From: Mesorhizobium sp.
Lineage (GTDB): Bacteria > Pseudomonadota > Alphaproteobacteria > Rhizobiales > Rhizobiaceae
Assembly: GCA_004020875.1 (NCBI GenBank)
Contig: SAPZ01000036.1
Coordinates: 1-46,356 of the forward strand
Reading direction: 5' to 3'
Length of the DNA: 46,356 nt
The notes under the pieces were generated by a model. That model searched no databases, was not told the DNA's origin, and saw nothing but the letters and a program-made list of their open reading frames with translations. Every line of letters starts with the position of its first letter. Positions within the stretch are counted from its first letter, which is position 1. Shown piece by piece: positions 25,058 to 33,052 of the stretch. A program made the position numbers and the translations under genes.

Positions 25058-25260
25058 TCTGGCGAAAACCAGGAGAACGGCGTTGCACTTCATCTTTTTG
25101 TCGGCTCGTGGGGCTGGTCCTGTGCAGCAATGCGTCGATGGTTTACTTCGCTTTGGATTCGATCCGTGTGGCAGTCGTCACGACGCTGGCCTGTTCGCTG
25201 CTGCTTCAGGCCTGCTATTTCGGCTGCGTGCTCTTTTTCGCGGACGTCGATGATCTGTAG
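25054..25260 (+). CDS. small ExoX-like membrane protein, block 2
   Basis: A 68-residue frame overlapping the fdxB stop (ATGA at 25054-25057). It has two hydrophobic stretches, RLVGLVLCSNASMVYFAL and RVAVVTTLACSLLLQACYFG, as in small ExoX/PsiA-type proteins that lower exopolysaccharide synthesis. The tail CVLFFADVDDL differs from the RVLFLIW of copy 1 and may be a replaced end. An alternative reading is that the ancestral start was at 25082 (TTGCACTTCATC) in another frame, in which case this copy is also damaged. Expression from the nif-type promoter upstream is plausible. Confidence 0.5.
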   Translation: MIWRKPGERRCTSSFCRLVGLVLCSNASMVYFALDSIRVAVVTTLACSLLLQACYFGCVLFFADVDDL

Positions 25261-25269
25261 AACTGTTCA

Positions 25270-25415
25270 TTCGCTCCGCAGAGGGCCGGCGAATCCAATC
25301 TCTTCCTAAGCCCGTTGGCCGTAATCGAAAGACACGGGGCCGGCGAGTTCGTGCTCAGCTGCCACTGTGCTAGCAAGGGAACGGAATCCAATCCCGGAGC
25401 AGATGGCCAGAGTTG
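25270..25415 (-). pseudogene. queC 5' fragment
   Basis: On the minus strand this reads CTCTGGCCATCTGCTCCGGG and then VAAEHELAGPVSFDYGQR, a clear copy of the start of QueC (LAVCSGGLDS, VAAEHELTGLLSFDYGQR), continuing into a decayed RKELGFAALCAQ. Frameshifts and a damaged PP-loop show it is dead. It lies in opposite orientation to the intact queC at 584. Confidence 0.88.
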
Positions 25416-25857
25416 AGCGAAGACTGCGGTCGGAGCTCCTGCGCTTCCGGGTCTCCAAGGGGACGACTTTGCGAACCGAAGGGACTTTGAACCGTTGACG
25501 TGGCCAGCGTGCGGTAGGTTGGGCCAGCGACAGGGATCCCGGCCGGCCGGGAAGCACCGCCCTCTCAATGTGCGTTGACTTCGCTTCCTTTGGCGAAATG
25601 TGGGTAACGGCGAGGGCCGCACTCTTCCCGGGCCGTCGACATTCCCGCCCTTTTGGTGCGTGCGCCGTTAGGCGCGACAATTCGGTGCCCGCGTGTAACT
25701 GCGCGCATTCGCCGAAGCTTAGACGTGGTGCATTCCCGCTCGCCCGTTTGGCGGACAGTTCCGGCCGTGCTGGTTTTGCCGCCTAACGCCCGCCGCTCGT
25801 CACTGCCACACCCCTCTCCGGCAACGGCTCGGCGCATCGCGCAAGCCGGTTTAGCGA
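25416..25857. other. intergenic region without recognised genes
   Basis: Open frames exist on both strands but show no known motif. No promoter element was identified. Confidence 0.4.
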
Positions 25858-27660
25858 TCAGGCCAGGCCCTTCGCGAGTTCCAACGCCTGCCGTTCGAAG
25901 AGGCGGCGGTAAATGCCACCATCGAGATTGATCAGGGCGGCATGATCGCCGTCCTCCATGATGCGGCCACGGTCGAAGACGAGCAGCCGATCGAGCGAGC
26001 GGACCGTCGACAGCCGGTGTGCGATGACGAGTGTGGTTCGGCCCACCATCAACCGATCCACCGCTTGTTGAATGAGCACCTCGGATTCCGAATCGAGGCT
26101 CGATGTGGCCTCGTCCAGAATAAGGATCGGCGCGTTCGCGAGGAAGGCGCGCGCGATCGCCACGCGCTGGCGCTCGCCGCCGGAGAGCTTCAAACCCCTT
26201 TCGCCGACCAATGTCCCATAGCCCTTCGGCAGGGGCGCGATGAATTCGTGGGCACTTGCCAGTCGTGCCGCTTGCTCGATCTCGGCCTGGCTCGCGCCAG
26301 GCCGGCCATAGGCGATGTTCTCGGCAAGCGACCTGTGAAACAGGATCGGCTCCTGCTGCACGATCGCGATCTGCGAACGAAGGGACTCTTGGGTCACCTC
26401 CGAGACGTCCTGACCGTCTATCAGGATCCGGCCGCCGCTCAGGTCGTAGAGTCTCTGGATCAGCTTCACGAATGTTGTCTTGCCGGAACCGGAGGGTCCA
26501 ACCAACCCAACCCTTTCGCCAGCTTCAATCGACAGCGAACATTCGCTATAGAGCGGCAGGGGATGGTTGGCGTAGCGGAAGTGGACGTTCTCGAAATCGA
26601 TACGGCCGTTCGTGATCCGGATCGGCTTGGCCTCTGGACGATCGGCAACATCCACCTGCTGATTGTGGATGGCCACCAGTTCTTCCATATCATTAACCGA
26701 GTGCTGCACGTTGCGGACATGCATGCCGGCATCACGCAGATAGCCCTGCAGGACGATGAAGGACGTGAGAACATATGCTATCTCGCCCGGCGTTGCCTGT
26801 CCATGCGACCACAGAAGCAGGGCATATCCGACCACCGCCACCCTGAGCGCAACCAAAGTTACGCCTTGGGTTGAGCCGATGATCGTTCCGCGCACCCAGC
26901 TCCGGCGCGCGCGGTGCCGCCATTTCGTCATGATATTTGCAAGCCGCTCGTCTTCGCGAACCTCTGCGCCGAAGCCCTTGACCACAGCGTTGCAACTGAC
27001 CGCGTCCGCAAGCGCGCCGCTGAGCCTTGTGTCCCATCGGTTGGCAAGGCTCGCCGCTGGCGCGACATAGCCGAGCGACAGCGAAATCGAAAACGCAAGG
27101 TAGACGAGAGAGCCGCAAGCAAAGATCACGCCCATGACCGGCCAGTGCCAGCCGAGCAGCACCGTCGAGCCGATCAAGATGACAAACGACGGGAGCAGCG
27201 TGACGAGTATCGTGCTGTTGAGGAGGTCGAGCGCCCACATGCCGCGCGTTATCTTGCGCACTGTCGAGCCGGCGAAGCTGTTTGCATGCCAGTCTGTCGA
27301 AAAGCGCTGCACATGATGGAACGCTTCGGTCGCGACGTCGGAAATCATTTTCAACACCAGGTCGCTCAGGCCAATGAAGGCGACGTGGCGCATGGCAATG
27401 CCACCGAGTGCCAATGCAATCGGTACAGAGAATGCTGCAACAGCTGAATCCGAAGCTGGTGCTGCCGCATTAGCAGCACGAGAAACAGCGTCGATGAGTC
27501 GGCCAGAATAGAGCGGCATCAACACGTCAGCCAGCGTGGAGGCGAGCATCGCGGTCATGATGATCGCGAGCCGGGCCGGCTGCCTGTTCCAGAGGCGAAC
27601 AGTGAAGGCGAAAACGTCGCGACAAGTGGCGCCGCGCCCATGGACGGGGAAACGTCTCAT
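25858..27660 (-). CDS. ABC exporter, fused membrane and ATPase domains
   Basis: A half-size exporter of the type-1 ABC family, 600 residues. The N-terminal half has about six hydrophobic segments (LAIIMTAMLASTLADVLMPLY, AFSVPIALALGGIAM, TILVTLLPSFVILIGSTVLL and others). The C-terminal ATPase has Walker A GPSGSGKTTF, Q-loop VQQEP, signature LSGGERQR, Walker B ILILDEATSS and H-loop VIAHRLS. It probably works as a homodimer exporting a lipid, peptide or small molecule. ATG at 27660 is preferred over a TTG nine bases upstream. It is divergent from the LuxR gene. A degraded piece of a related ATPase lies at 31.1 kb. Confidence 0.92.
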   Translation of the reverse strand: MRRFPVHGRGATCRDVFAFTVRLWNRQPARLAIIMTAMLASTLADVLMPLYSGRLIDAVSRAANAAAPASDSAVAAFSVPIALALGGIAMRHVAFIGLSDLVLKMISDVATEAFHHVQRFSTDWHANSFAGSTVRKITRGMWALDLLNSTILVTLLPSFVILIGSTVLLGWHWPVMGVIFACGSLVYLAFSISLSLGYVAPAASLANRWDTRLSGALADAVSCNAVVKGFGAEVREDERLANIMTKWRHRARRSWVRGTIIGSTQGVTLVALRVAVVGYALLLWSHGQATPGEIAYVLTSFIVLQGYLRDAGMHVRNVQHSVNDMEELVAIHNQQVDVADRPEAKPIRITNGRIDFENVHFRYANHPLPLYSECSLSIEAGERVGLVGPSGSGKTTFVKLIQRLYDLSGGRILIDGQDVSEVTQESLRSQIAIVQQEPILFHRSLAENIAYGRPGASQAEIEQAARLASAHEFIAPLPKGYGTLVGERGLKLSGGERQRVAIARAFLANAPILILDEATSSLDSESEVLIQQAVDRLMVGRTTLVIAHRLSTVRSLDRLLVFDRGRIMEDGDHAALINLDGGIYRRLFERQALELAKGLA

Positions 27661-27784
27661 AGTTTCCAAGCGGGCGCATCAACACGCTCGGTCCCAAAGA
27701 CGATAAAAGACAAAACTGGAATTTCGACCTCCCCCATAACAGCATCAATTTTGGCGGGCAGCTCTTGCCGCCTCACGACGGTGA

Positions 27785-27801
27785 GTTCAAAAGTCGTGCC
27801 A
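27785..27801 (-). promoter_or_regulatory. sigma-54-like element facing the ABC exporter
   Basis: On the minus strand the sequence is TGGCACGACTTTTGAA. It fits the RpoN consensus except that the invariant GC at -12 is GA. The sequence that follows (GTGAGGCGGCAAGAGCTGCC) closely resembles the nifH leader (GTGAGGCGGCACGAGCTGCC), so this looks like a copied nif-type promoter, perhaps damaged. No NifA site was found at normal distance on this side. Confidence 0.5.
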
Positions 27802-28079
27802 ACTGAGCGGGAACATCCGAAGGACAAATTCAGCAGGTTACCGAGCCTGGAGAAAGTCAGCCGCCATCCAGTCGATACGATTGCTACGGCTGCTCAACTC
27901 GGGAGATTGGAAAAGAAGGTCGATGTATCGATTGAATTTTGAGCTTGTTCTTGCCTCGATCAAATAAGTACAGTTGCAATGCAGCTTTCTCAGGCCCGGC
28001 ACTTAGGTGCTGATTTCAAAAGCGCGCCGCGAATACTTTCCTGCCCATATTCCGTCAATCGAATGCTCGACTGTCGGAT

Positions 28080-28095
28080 TGTGCGCTCCCCGACA
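28080..28095 (+). promoter_or_regulatory. NifA upstream activator site in the luxR/ABC control region
   Basis: TGT-gcgctccccg-ACA is an exact TGT-N10-ACA site. It is 75 bases upstream of the sigma-54-like element facing luxR and about 280 bases from the one facing the ABC exporter. Confidence 0.65.
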
Positions 28096-28169
28096 CAGTG
28101 CTGTCGGTTCGCCTCCTGGGTACCTCCCCCGTCGATTGACGACCTGAAGGAGAAGCTTCGCTCGCAAGC

Positions 28170-28186
28170 TGGCACGACTCTTGAGG
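28170..28186 (+). promoter_or_regulatory. sigma-54-like promoter of luxR
   Basis: TGGCACGACTCTTGAG matches TGGCACG-N4-TTGC except for A in place of C in the -12 GC pair. It lies 110 bases before the luxR ATG and at the correct distance from the NifA site. The single change is at a very conserved base, so activity is uncertain. Confidence 0.5.
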
Positions 28187-28296
28187 GTACTCCAGGTGGC
28201 GGAAGGAACTCCGGCTCGAGTCCCGTTGACTTCGGATGTTGCGAGGCTGGGTTGGAGCAAACTGTGCACCAATGAGAACGCAATGAAGGAGACATC

Positions 28297-29043
28297 ATGG
28301 AACTCCGGCGGATTGCGGTGGAGTTAGACCTATTCCTCAAGATGACTGATGATGTCGCTCAATCCGAACAGTTGTTCGAACTGTTGTCTGCGTTTGCGCT
28401 GAATTTCGATTGCCCGTGGATTGCCTATGGGCCGCTCGCATCAGAGAGGGCTTTCAAGCCGAACCGAGAGGGTTCTGTGGTGATGTGGAATTATCCTGCT
28501 GAATGGCAGGAGCGCTACTCGAGAATGGGCTATGCCAAAATAGACCCCCTCATCAAGAAAGGTCGAAAGGAGGCGGGACCCTTTCGATGGAGCGAGGTGT
28601 ATACTGATGAAAACATAACTGAAGATGGACGCCGCGTCTTGGACGAAGCAGCAACATTCGGCTTGAGGTCAGGCGTTACCGTCCCATTACATGGCCCTGG
28701 TGGCAGCTTTAGGTTTGTGAGTTTTGCTCAATCCTCGGACTGCGAATTGCAGAATAGAGCGATCACCTACCTGCAAATGGCCGCGCTGCGGTTTCATCGG
28801 ATGGTTACGAAGTTCGACACTACGACTGCGTCGGAACGAGCTCATAACCTGTCTCCGAGAGAAATAGAGTGCATTGATTTGGTGTCACAAGGAAAATCAT
28901 CTTGGGAAATAGGAACTATTTTAGGCAGATCACGAAATACGATAGATTTCCATTTAAAAAATGTAATGCGGAAGTTGGATGCGACCAGCAGAACGGTAGC
29001 TGTTGTAAAAGCTTTGAACCTTGGGATTATCCAACCGCCGTAG
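28297..29043 (+). CDS. LuxR-family quorum-sensing-type regulator (full length)
   Basis: A 248-residue regulator. The N-terminal two thirds match the autoinducer-binding domain, with the conserved W..Y..D..P pattern (YPAEWQERYSRMGYAKIDPLIKKG) and RSGVTVPLHGPGG. The C-terminal GerE-type HTH reads LSPREIECIDLVSQGKSSWEIGTILGRSRNTIDFHLKNVMRKL. No luxI-type synthase gene is in the window, so here it is a LuxR solo. GAAGGAGAC precedes the ATG. Its position beside the exporter and the biosynthetic genes suggests it controls them; the ligand is unknown. Confidence 0.92.
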   Translation: MELRRIAVELDLFLKMTDDVAQSEQLFELLSAFALNFDCPWIAYGPLASERAFKPNREGSVVMWNYPAEWQERYSRMGYAKIDPLIKKGRKEAGPFRWSEVYTDENITEDGRRVLDEAATFGLRSGVTVPLHGPGGSFRFVSFAQSSDCELQNRAITYLQMAALRFHRMVTKFDTTTASERAHNLSPREIECIDLVSQGKSSWEIGTILGRSRNTIDFHLKNVMRKLDATSRTVAVVKALNLGIIQPP

Positions 29044-29044
29044 G

Positions 29045-29295
29045 TGCGCAGCTAGTTCTCCGCCCGTAGTAGCGCGCGTGATAGCCGAGACGCTCCGGCG
29101 TGCGCTCGCTCTTCGAAGCACCCAGCGCCTCGTCCATCTCGGCCTCGAGCACCTCCTGCATCACGGCGCGAATCACCTCGTGCAATCCATCCGGCTTCGA
29201 AAGCAAAATGTCGTTGACGCTGCTACGGCGGATTTATCTTCAGGCTTGGTCCTGGTGGCGATGCTGAGTTCGCTTCGCTGAGATTGGGCGGTCAT
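29045..29295 (-). pseudogene. IS256-family transposase N-terminal remnant
   Basis: The minus strand reads MTAQSQRSELS from 29295 and, after a frame change, VMQEVLEAEMDEALGASKSE and TPERLGYHARYYG, the conserved N-terminal region of IS256 (Mutator-type) transposases. The rest of the gene is absent. Confidence 0.85.
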
Positions 29296-29559
29296 GACAG
29301 GGTGGTGTTCAATGTCACCGATTCCTGGAAGAAATTACCATCCGTATTAAGCGACTGACGATGAGTGATGTGTGTCCAAAATCTGACAGCTGTCAGAAAA
29401 CATTTCGGGTTCAATACAGCGGAGCGTCTTAGCCCTGTCGGGCTTTTCGAAGCCTATCTCGCAGTAACTGCGCGCCAGGCGCACTAGCTCGGCCTTTGCT
29501 GGTCGATGTGCGGCAATATAGTGTGAGGGCTGACCCGCATGAGAACACGGAACTCGCTC
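29296..29559 (+). promoter_or_regulatory. third, degenerate copy of the nif-type leader
   Basis: This stretch holds an exact NifA-type site, TGT-ccaaaatctg-ACA (29373-29388). About 100 bases on is TAGCTCGGCCTTTGCTGG (29485-29502), then GATGTGCGGCAATATAGTG. The last two correspond to TTGGCATGCCCTTTGCC and GATGTGCGGCAACACGGTG in front of the thioredoxin-like genes, but the -24 GG is changed to AG. It looks like the promoter region of the duplicated block without its gene. Whether it still drives anything, such as the radical SAM gene 390 bases further on, is unknown. Confidence 0.5.
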
Positions 29560-29668
29560 GATGAAGGATGATCGACGGCATCCAGAAAGCTTCTCTCCGG
29601 CGGGTTCGAGGGTGCTGCGCGCGCATCTCGGCGACGGGCCAGCGACCAACGGTTGAGGCTACATCTCC
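29560..29668 (+). pseudogene. acdS 3' fragment
   Basis: GGATGATCGACGGCATCCAG, then GGTTCGAGGGTGCT and GCGCATCTCGGCG, align with the end of acdS (GGGATGATCGACCTCGTCCA, GGATCGAGGGTCCT, GCACATCTAGGCG) up to the GGCTAC near its stop. Frameshifts make it dead. It directly follows the third leader copy. Confidence 0.82.
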
Positions 29669-29888
29669 GGAGCGAGTGATGCCTCGAAAGATGCAATGCT
29701 GTCTCTGGTCCGACGCGCTGGAAGTTTGTGAAGGGTCGGCCCGGCAAATCGGTGAACCGGGCGGCTTAGGCTGCCAAAAAGGGTAGATGTCTGCGTTGCC
29801 TCGGTAGATCAGCAGGCGGTATCAGAAAGCCAAAGGCACACGCACACCATCGTGGCGCTTCGCAGGAAGTAGATGGGAGTAATCACCA
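29669..29888. other. intergenic region before the radical SAM gene
   Basis: No gene is recognised. GGGAG at about 29876-29880 is the likely ribosome site of the following GTG start. Confidence 0.4.
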
Positions 29889-30731
29889 GTGATTTTACCG
29901 GAACTTCGCTCAGCAAACACAGCCGGCAGGGTTTTGGAGATAACGACGACCACGGGATGCGTCGTAGGATGTTCATATTGTCCCCAGGACAAGTTCGCGG
30001 TCCGGCAAAGAAAAGTGTCTCATGCGAGTCATCTGGATCTTGAAGATTTCAAGCGGTGTCTGGCCCGCGTACCGACTTCCGTCGACATTGGTTTTGCGGG
30101 ATACTCCGAACCTTGGCTCAATCCGGACTGTACCGAAATGGTGGAGCACGCCTTCGCCAAAGGCCATGGCATCAGGATTTTTACGACGCTGGTGGGAATG
30201 AACGGGCAGGACCTGCAGCGATTGCAAGCCTTGCGCTTGGGCGTATTCGTGGTCCATGTTTTCGATGACGGCACCTACATGAACAGCCGCCTGGTCGGAG
30301 ACAAGTATCGCGATCTGGTTCGTCAACTCGTCGACGCGGACATCCCCTTGATCCGATTCGTGGCCTTGGGCGAGCCCCACCCAGATATAGCCGACATTAT
30401 TCCTACCGAAGCCCTGATAAAAGCGCGGCCGGTGAGCAGTAGGGGTGGAAGCGTCGACCCTAAGATCGTTGCACCACGTCAGCCAGTGGTCGGAGCCCTA
30501 ACCTGCGTGGACGCACGACAGTATCGGAATGTTCTTCTTCCAAACGGCGACGTTACCCTGTGCTCTATGGATTTTGAACGGCGTCACGTATTGGGCAACC
30601 TTCTATATGAGGGTTACTCCGCTCTGTTTGAAAAGCCAGTTTTTCGCGAAATCGTCGACCGCATGAATGGAGCAGATGGTTTTCTGCTTTGCAGGATGTG
30701 TGAATTCGCCGACCCAAACGACCGGACCTGA
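29889..30731 (+). CDS. radical SAM/SPASM-type enzyme
   Basis: A 280-residue enzyme. The radical SAM motif CxxxCxxC is at C24, C28 and C31 (TTGCVVGCSYCPQD), followed by GFAGYSEPWLNP, the glycine/glutamate SAM-binding part. The C-terminal third holds further cysteines (LTCVDARQYR, VTLCSMDFER, LLCRMCEF), consistent with a SPASM or twitch domain for a second iron-sulfur cluster; LPNGDVTLC is a typical SPASM word. Such enzymes modify peptides or small molecules. No precursor peptide gene was recognised next to it. The start is a GTG behind GGGAG. It is first in a line of biosynthetic genes on the plus strand. Confidence 0.87.
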   Translation: MILPELRSANTAGRVLEITTTTGCVVGCSYCPQDKFAVRQRKVSHASHLDLEDFKRCLARVPTSVDIGFAGYSEPWLNPDCTEMVEHAFAKGHGIRIFTTLVGMNGQDLQRLQALRLGVFVVHVFDDGTYMNSRLVGDKYRDLVRQLVDADIPLIRFVALGEPHPDIADIIPTEALIKARPVSSRGGSVDPKIVAPRQPVVGALTCVDARQYRNVLLPNGDVTLCSMDFERRHVLGNLLYEGYSALFEKPVFREIVDRMNGADGFLLCRMCEFADPNDRT

Positions 30732-30829
30732 GTGCATGCCGGCCGAGAGGGCGTGCCTGGCAGTGCGGATGGCCCCACGACAGATGCACCTGCCCGCGAC
30801 GCCATCGTGTTTTCACGTTACGCCAGTAT

Positions 30830-30940
30830 GTTCCTGTAGGCGCGGCAGTGGGCCTCGAGCATTTCGGAGACGAGCTCATCGAAAGGTCTTCGCCTTCCAA
30901 CCGAGCTTGTCGGCCTGCCTAGCTTGAGGTAACGCCGATC
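30830..30940 (-). pseudogene. possible GDP-mannose 4,6-dehydratase (noeL/gmd) C-terminal relic
   Basis: The minus strand reads ADKLGWKAKTF in one frame and FDELVSEMLEAHCRAYRN in the next, together resembling the C-terminal KLGWxPxxSFDELVxEMVxxD of GDP-mannose dehydratases. In mesorhizobia such a gene (noeL) serves Nod-factor fucosylation. The match is short. Confidence 0.4.
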
Positions 30941-31024
30941 ACAGGTCAACCATCGGTCGGATGGAAACAGTGTTAGTCGATCCCGATCAGAGCTTGATTG
31001 CTTACTCACGGCTCACCTCGTCAA

Positions 31025-31150
31025 CGCCTTCACCCTCCCGGACGATCTCCTTTTCGACTCGCCTGAAGGCAGCAGCCCAGCTGCGGCCGGGGATGGTTGC
31101 CGTCGCGGTAGTGGACGTTCTCGAAACCGATGCGGCCCTTCGCCAGCGCG
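31025..31150 (-). pseudogene. ABC transporter ATPase relic
   Basis: The minus strand reads GRIGFENVHYRDGNHP, matching GRIDFENVHFRYANHP at the start of the ATPase domain of the exporter at 25858-27660, then decays before the Walker A motif. Confidence 0.7.
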
Positions 31151-31380
31151 TCTCCCGGTTGCTTCCGCCTGGCCTACGAACGGGCTTTCCGTCAAGGGGG
31201 TCCACGGCGGCCCCGCCCTCTTGATCCGGCGGCTCGGGCCAGTCATCGCGCAAGAGATCGGAATCCGCATTCTTCTCAAAGAGAGCGTGGCTTTCGCTGT
31301 GTCATCGGTCATCAAATAGTTTCTTGAATCAGGTTGGTGTCCGCAGCCCGAGGTTGAACGGCGAATATTGATGACCGCCG

Positions 31381-31435
31381 CGAAGCCGCTCGCTCGCTAC
31401 GGCGCTATTGAGGAGCGCGCTCGCGAGCGGCTTCG
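31381..31435. repeat. 13-bp inverted repeat with a 29-base spacer
   Basis: CGAAGCCGCTCGC (31381-31393) is the exact reverse complement of GCGAGCGGCTTCG (31423-31435). There is no gene inside and no T-run after it. It could be a relic of a mobile element or a folded RNA. Confidence 0.7.
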
Positions 31436-31795
31436 CTACCGCCGAGCGACACAACCTCTGGCGACGCGACCCTGCTGATCTCCTTGGACTCATTCATTTG
31501 TCCGGAGCGCTATGGGCAGCGAAGGGTGGGTACGTCAACTACCTGATGCCATAGTAGCGATGCTTTCGCGGAAGCTTTAGAAGCCATCCTGTTGCAGCAC
31601 ATTCGAAAGCATCCGAATGGAGGGCAACGCAACCCAACAATATTTGATGAGGATGCCGGCATCACCAGACCAAACCCAGACCAAACAAAGCTGCCTCCGG
31701 CATTCTGCTTCAACGTTAAGCGACGAACATCTGCCGCAAACCACTAGCCATTAAACAGCTCTCTTCTTTGAAAGACTATGTGCAGAGGACTTGAT

Positions 31796-33052
31796 ATGGA
31801 CACCGACGCTTTCACGGCTCATGAATCTAACGTTCGTCGTTATTGCCGGGCGTTCCCCACCGTCTTTACGAAGGCCCTTGGGGCGACGATCTGGGACGAG
31901 ACGGGTAAGCCCTTTATCGATTTCCTGGTGGGTTCCGGCGCACTCAACTACGGGCACAACAATCCGGATATTATGGCGCCAGCGATTGAATATCTCGTCG
32001 GTGAGAACATTCTTCTGTCGCTTGATATGCATACGGCGGCAAAGCGTGACTTCATTGAAGGGTTCGTCGATTGGATCCTGAAACCCAGAGGCCTTTCGTA
32101 CAAGATTCAGTTTCCCGGGCCGACCGGCACGAACGCCAACGAAGCGGCGCTGGCGCTGGCGCGAAAATACACCGGCCGCTCGAGCGTCATGGCCTTTACG
32201 AATGCGTTCCACGGCATGTCGCTCGGCTCTCTAGCGGTGTCGGGCTCGGCCTCAACCAGGGAACTGGGAGGCGTCGCTCGCCACGATGTGATCCGTGTTC
32301 CCTATGACGGCTATCCGAGCCAAGCTTTCGATTCCGCCAGTTACATCGACAGCGTTTTGAGCGACCCGGGGAGCGGCATAGAAAAGCCTGCCGCAATCAT
32401 TCTGGAGACCATCCAGGCCGAAGGCGGCATGAACGCCGCATCCGCAGCTTGGCTCACGGAAATTCAGCGCATTTGCCGTACGCACGGCATTGTTTTTATC
32501 GTCGACGATATTCAGGCGGGTGCGGGCCGAACTGGCGATTTCTTCTCATTCGAGTCCGCGAAAATCGAACCGGATATTGTGTGTCTTTCCAAGTCCCTAA
32601 GCGGTTCAGGTAGTCCGTTGTCCATCGTTCTGATTCGACCCGACTTGGACATATGGAAGCCCGGAGAACATAGCGGGACCTTCAGAGGCAACAATTTCGC
32701 CTTCGTGACGGCAGGAGCCATGTGCAAGATGTGGTCGGATAGGAAATTTACTGCAGGTGTCGAGCGGACAGCCGTCAGGCTGCAAACGCACCTCGATCGC
32801 CTGGTTGCGAAATTTCCAAGATACATCGAACAGAAGCGCGGCCGCGGTCTGATGGCCGGCCTGAAATGCCGTTCACCGGCAGTTGTCGGCCGCGTGCACG
32901 ATGTCGCATTCGAAAATGGCCTTCTTATCGAATCCTCGGGGCCAAATCGCGACGTTATCAAAGTCCTCCCGCCGATAACCATCACCGATGCCGAACTCGA
33001 TCGTGGCATCACCATCCTTGAACACGCACTACAGGAGCAAGACAATGCCTAG
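31796..33052 (+). CDS. class-III aminotransferase, diaminobutyrate-2-oxoglutarate (EctB/Dat) type
   Basis: A PLP enzyme of 418 residues. Conserved parts are SGALNYGHNNP, FPGPTGTNANEAALALARK, FTNAFHGMSLGSLA, IVDDIQAGAGRTGDFF, the PLP lysine K266 in CLSKSLSGSGSPL, and GTFRGNNFAF. These fit EctB-like enzymes, which transfer an amino group from glutamate to aspartate semialdehyde to make L-2,4-diaminobutyrate. EctA and EctC are absent, so ectoine is unlikely to be the product. The ATG at 31796 follows AGAGGA at 31781-31786. It overlaps the next gene by eight bases, so both enzymes probably act in one pathway. Confidence 0.9.
   Translation: MDTDAFTAHESNVRRYCRAFPTVFTKALGATIWDETGKPFIDFLVGSGALNYGHNNPDIMAPAIEYLVGENILLSLDMHTAAKRDFIEGFVDWILKPRGLSYKIQFPGPTGTNANEAALALARKYTGRSSVMAFTNAFHGMSLGSLAVSGSASTRELGGVARHDVIRVPYDGYPSQAFDSASYIDSVLSDPGSGIEKPAAIILETIQAEGGMNAASAAWLTEIQRICRTHGIVFIVDDIQAGAGRTGDFFSFESAKIEPDIVCLSKSLSGSGSPLSIVLIRPDLDIWKPGEHSGTFRGNNFAFVTAGAMCKMWSDRKFTAGVERTAVRLQTHLDRLVAKFPRYIEQKRGRGLMAGLKCRSPAVVGRVHDVAFENGLLIESSGPNRDVIKVLPPITITDAELDRGITILEHALQEQDNA

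Larger units (their letters stand above)
22086..25240 (+). repeat. duplicated block, copy 2 (approximate ends)
   Basis: Same gene order and orientation as 17490-20650. Here the thioredoxin-like gene, DUF683, fdxB and the N terminus of the ExoX-like frame are intact, while DUF269 has a one-base deletion. The right end diverges from copy 1 inside the ExoX-like frame at about 25240. Confidence 0.9.
27661..28296. other. divergent control region between the ABC exporter and luxR
   Basis: About 640 bases with no gene I can name. It holds a sigma-54-like element facing each gene and one exact NifA site (separate entries). Confidence 0.6.
30732..31795. other. intergenic region with relics
   Basis: About 1 kb without an intact gene. 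It contains a dehydratase-like relic, an ABC ATPase relic and a long inverted repeat (separate entries). A plus-strand frame ending near 31319 reads KGVHGGPALLIRRLGPVIA and then ILLKESVAFAVSSVIK; it looks protein-like but I cannot name it. Confidence 0.5.

Noticed and set aside
31200..31319. Plus-strand frame LLIRRLGPVIAQEIG as the end of a known protein
   Set aside because: It reads like protein but is too short to assign; I considered an EcsC-like or similar helical protein and could not support it.
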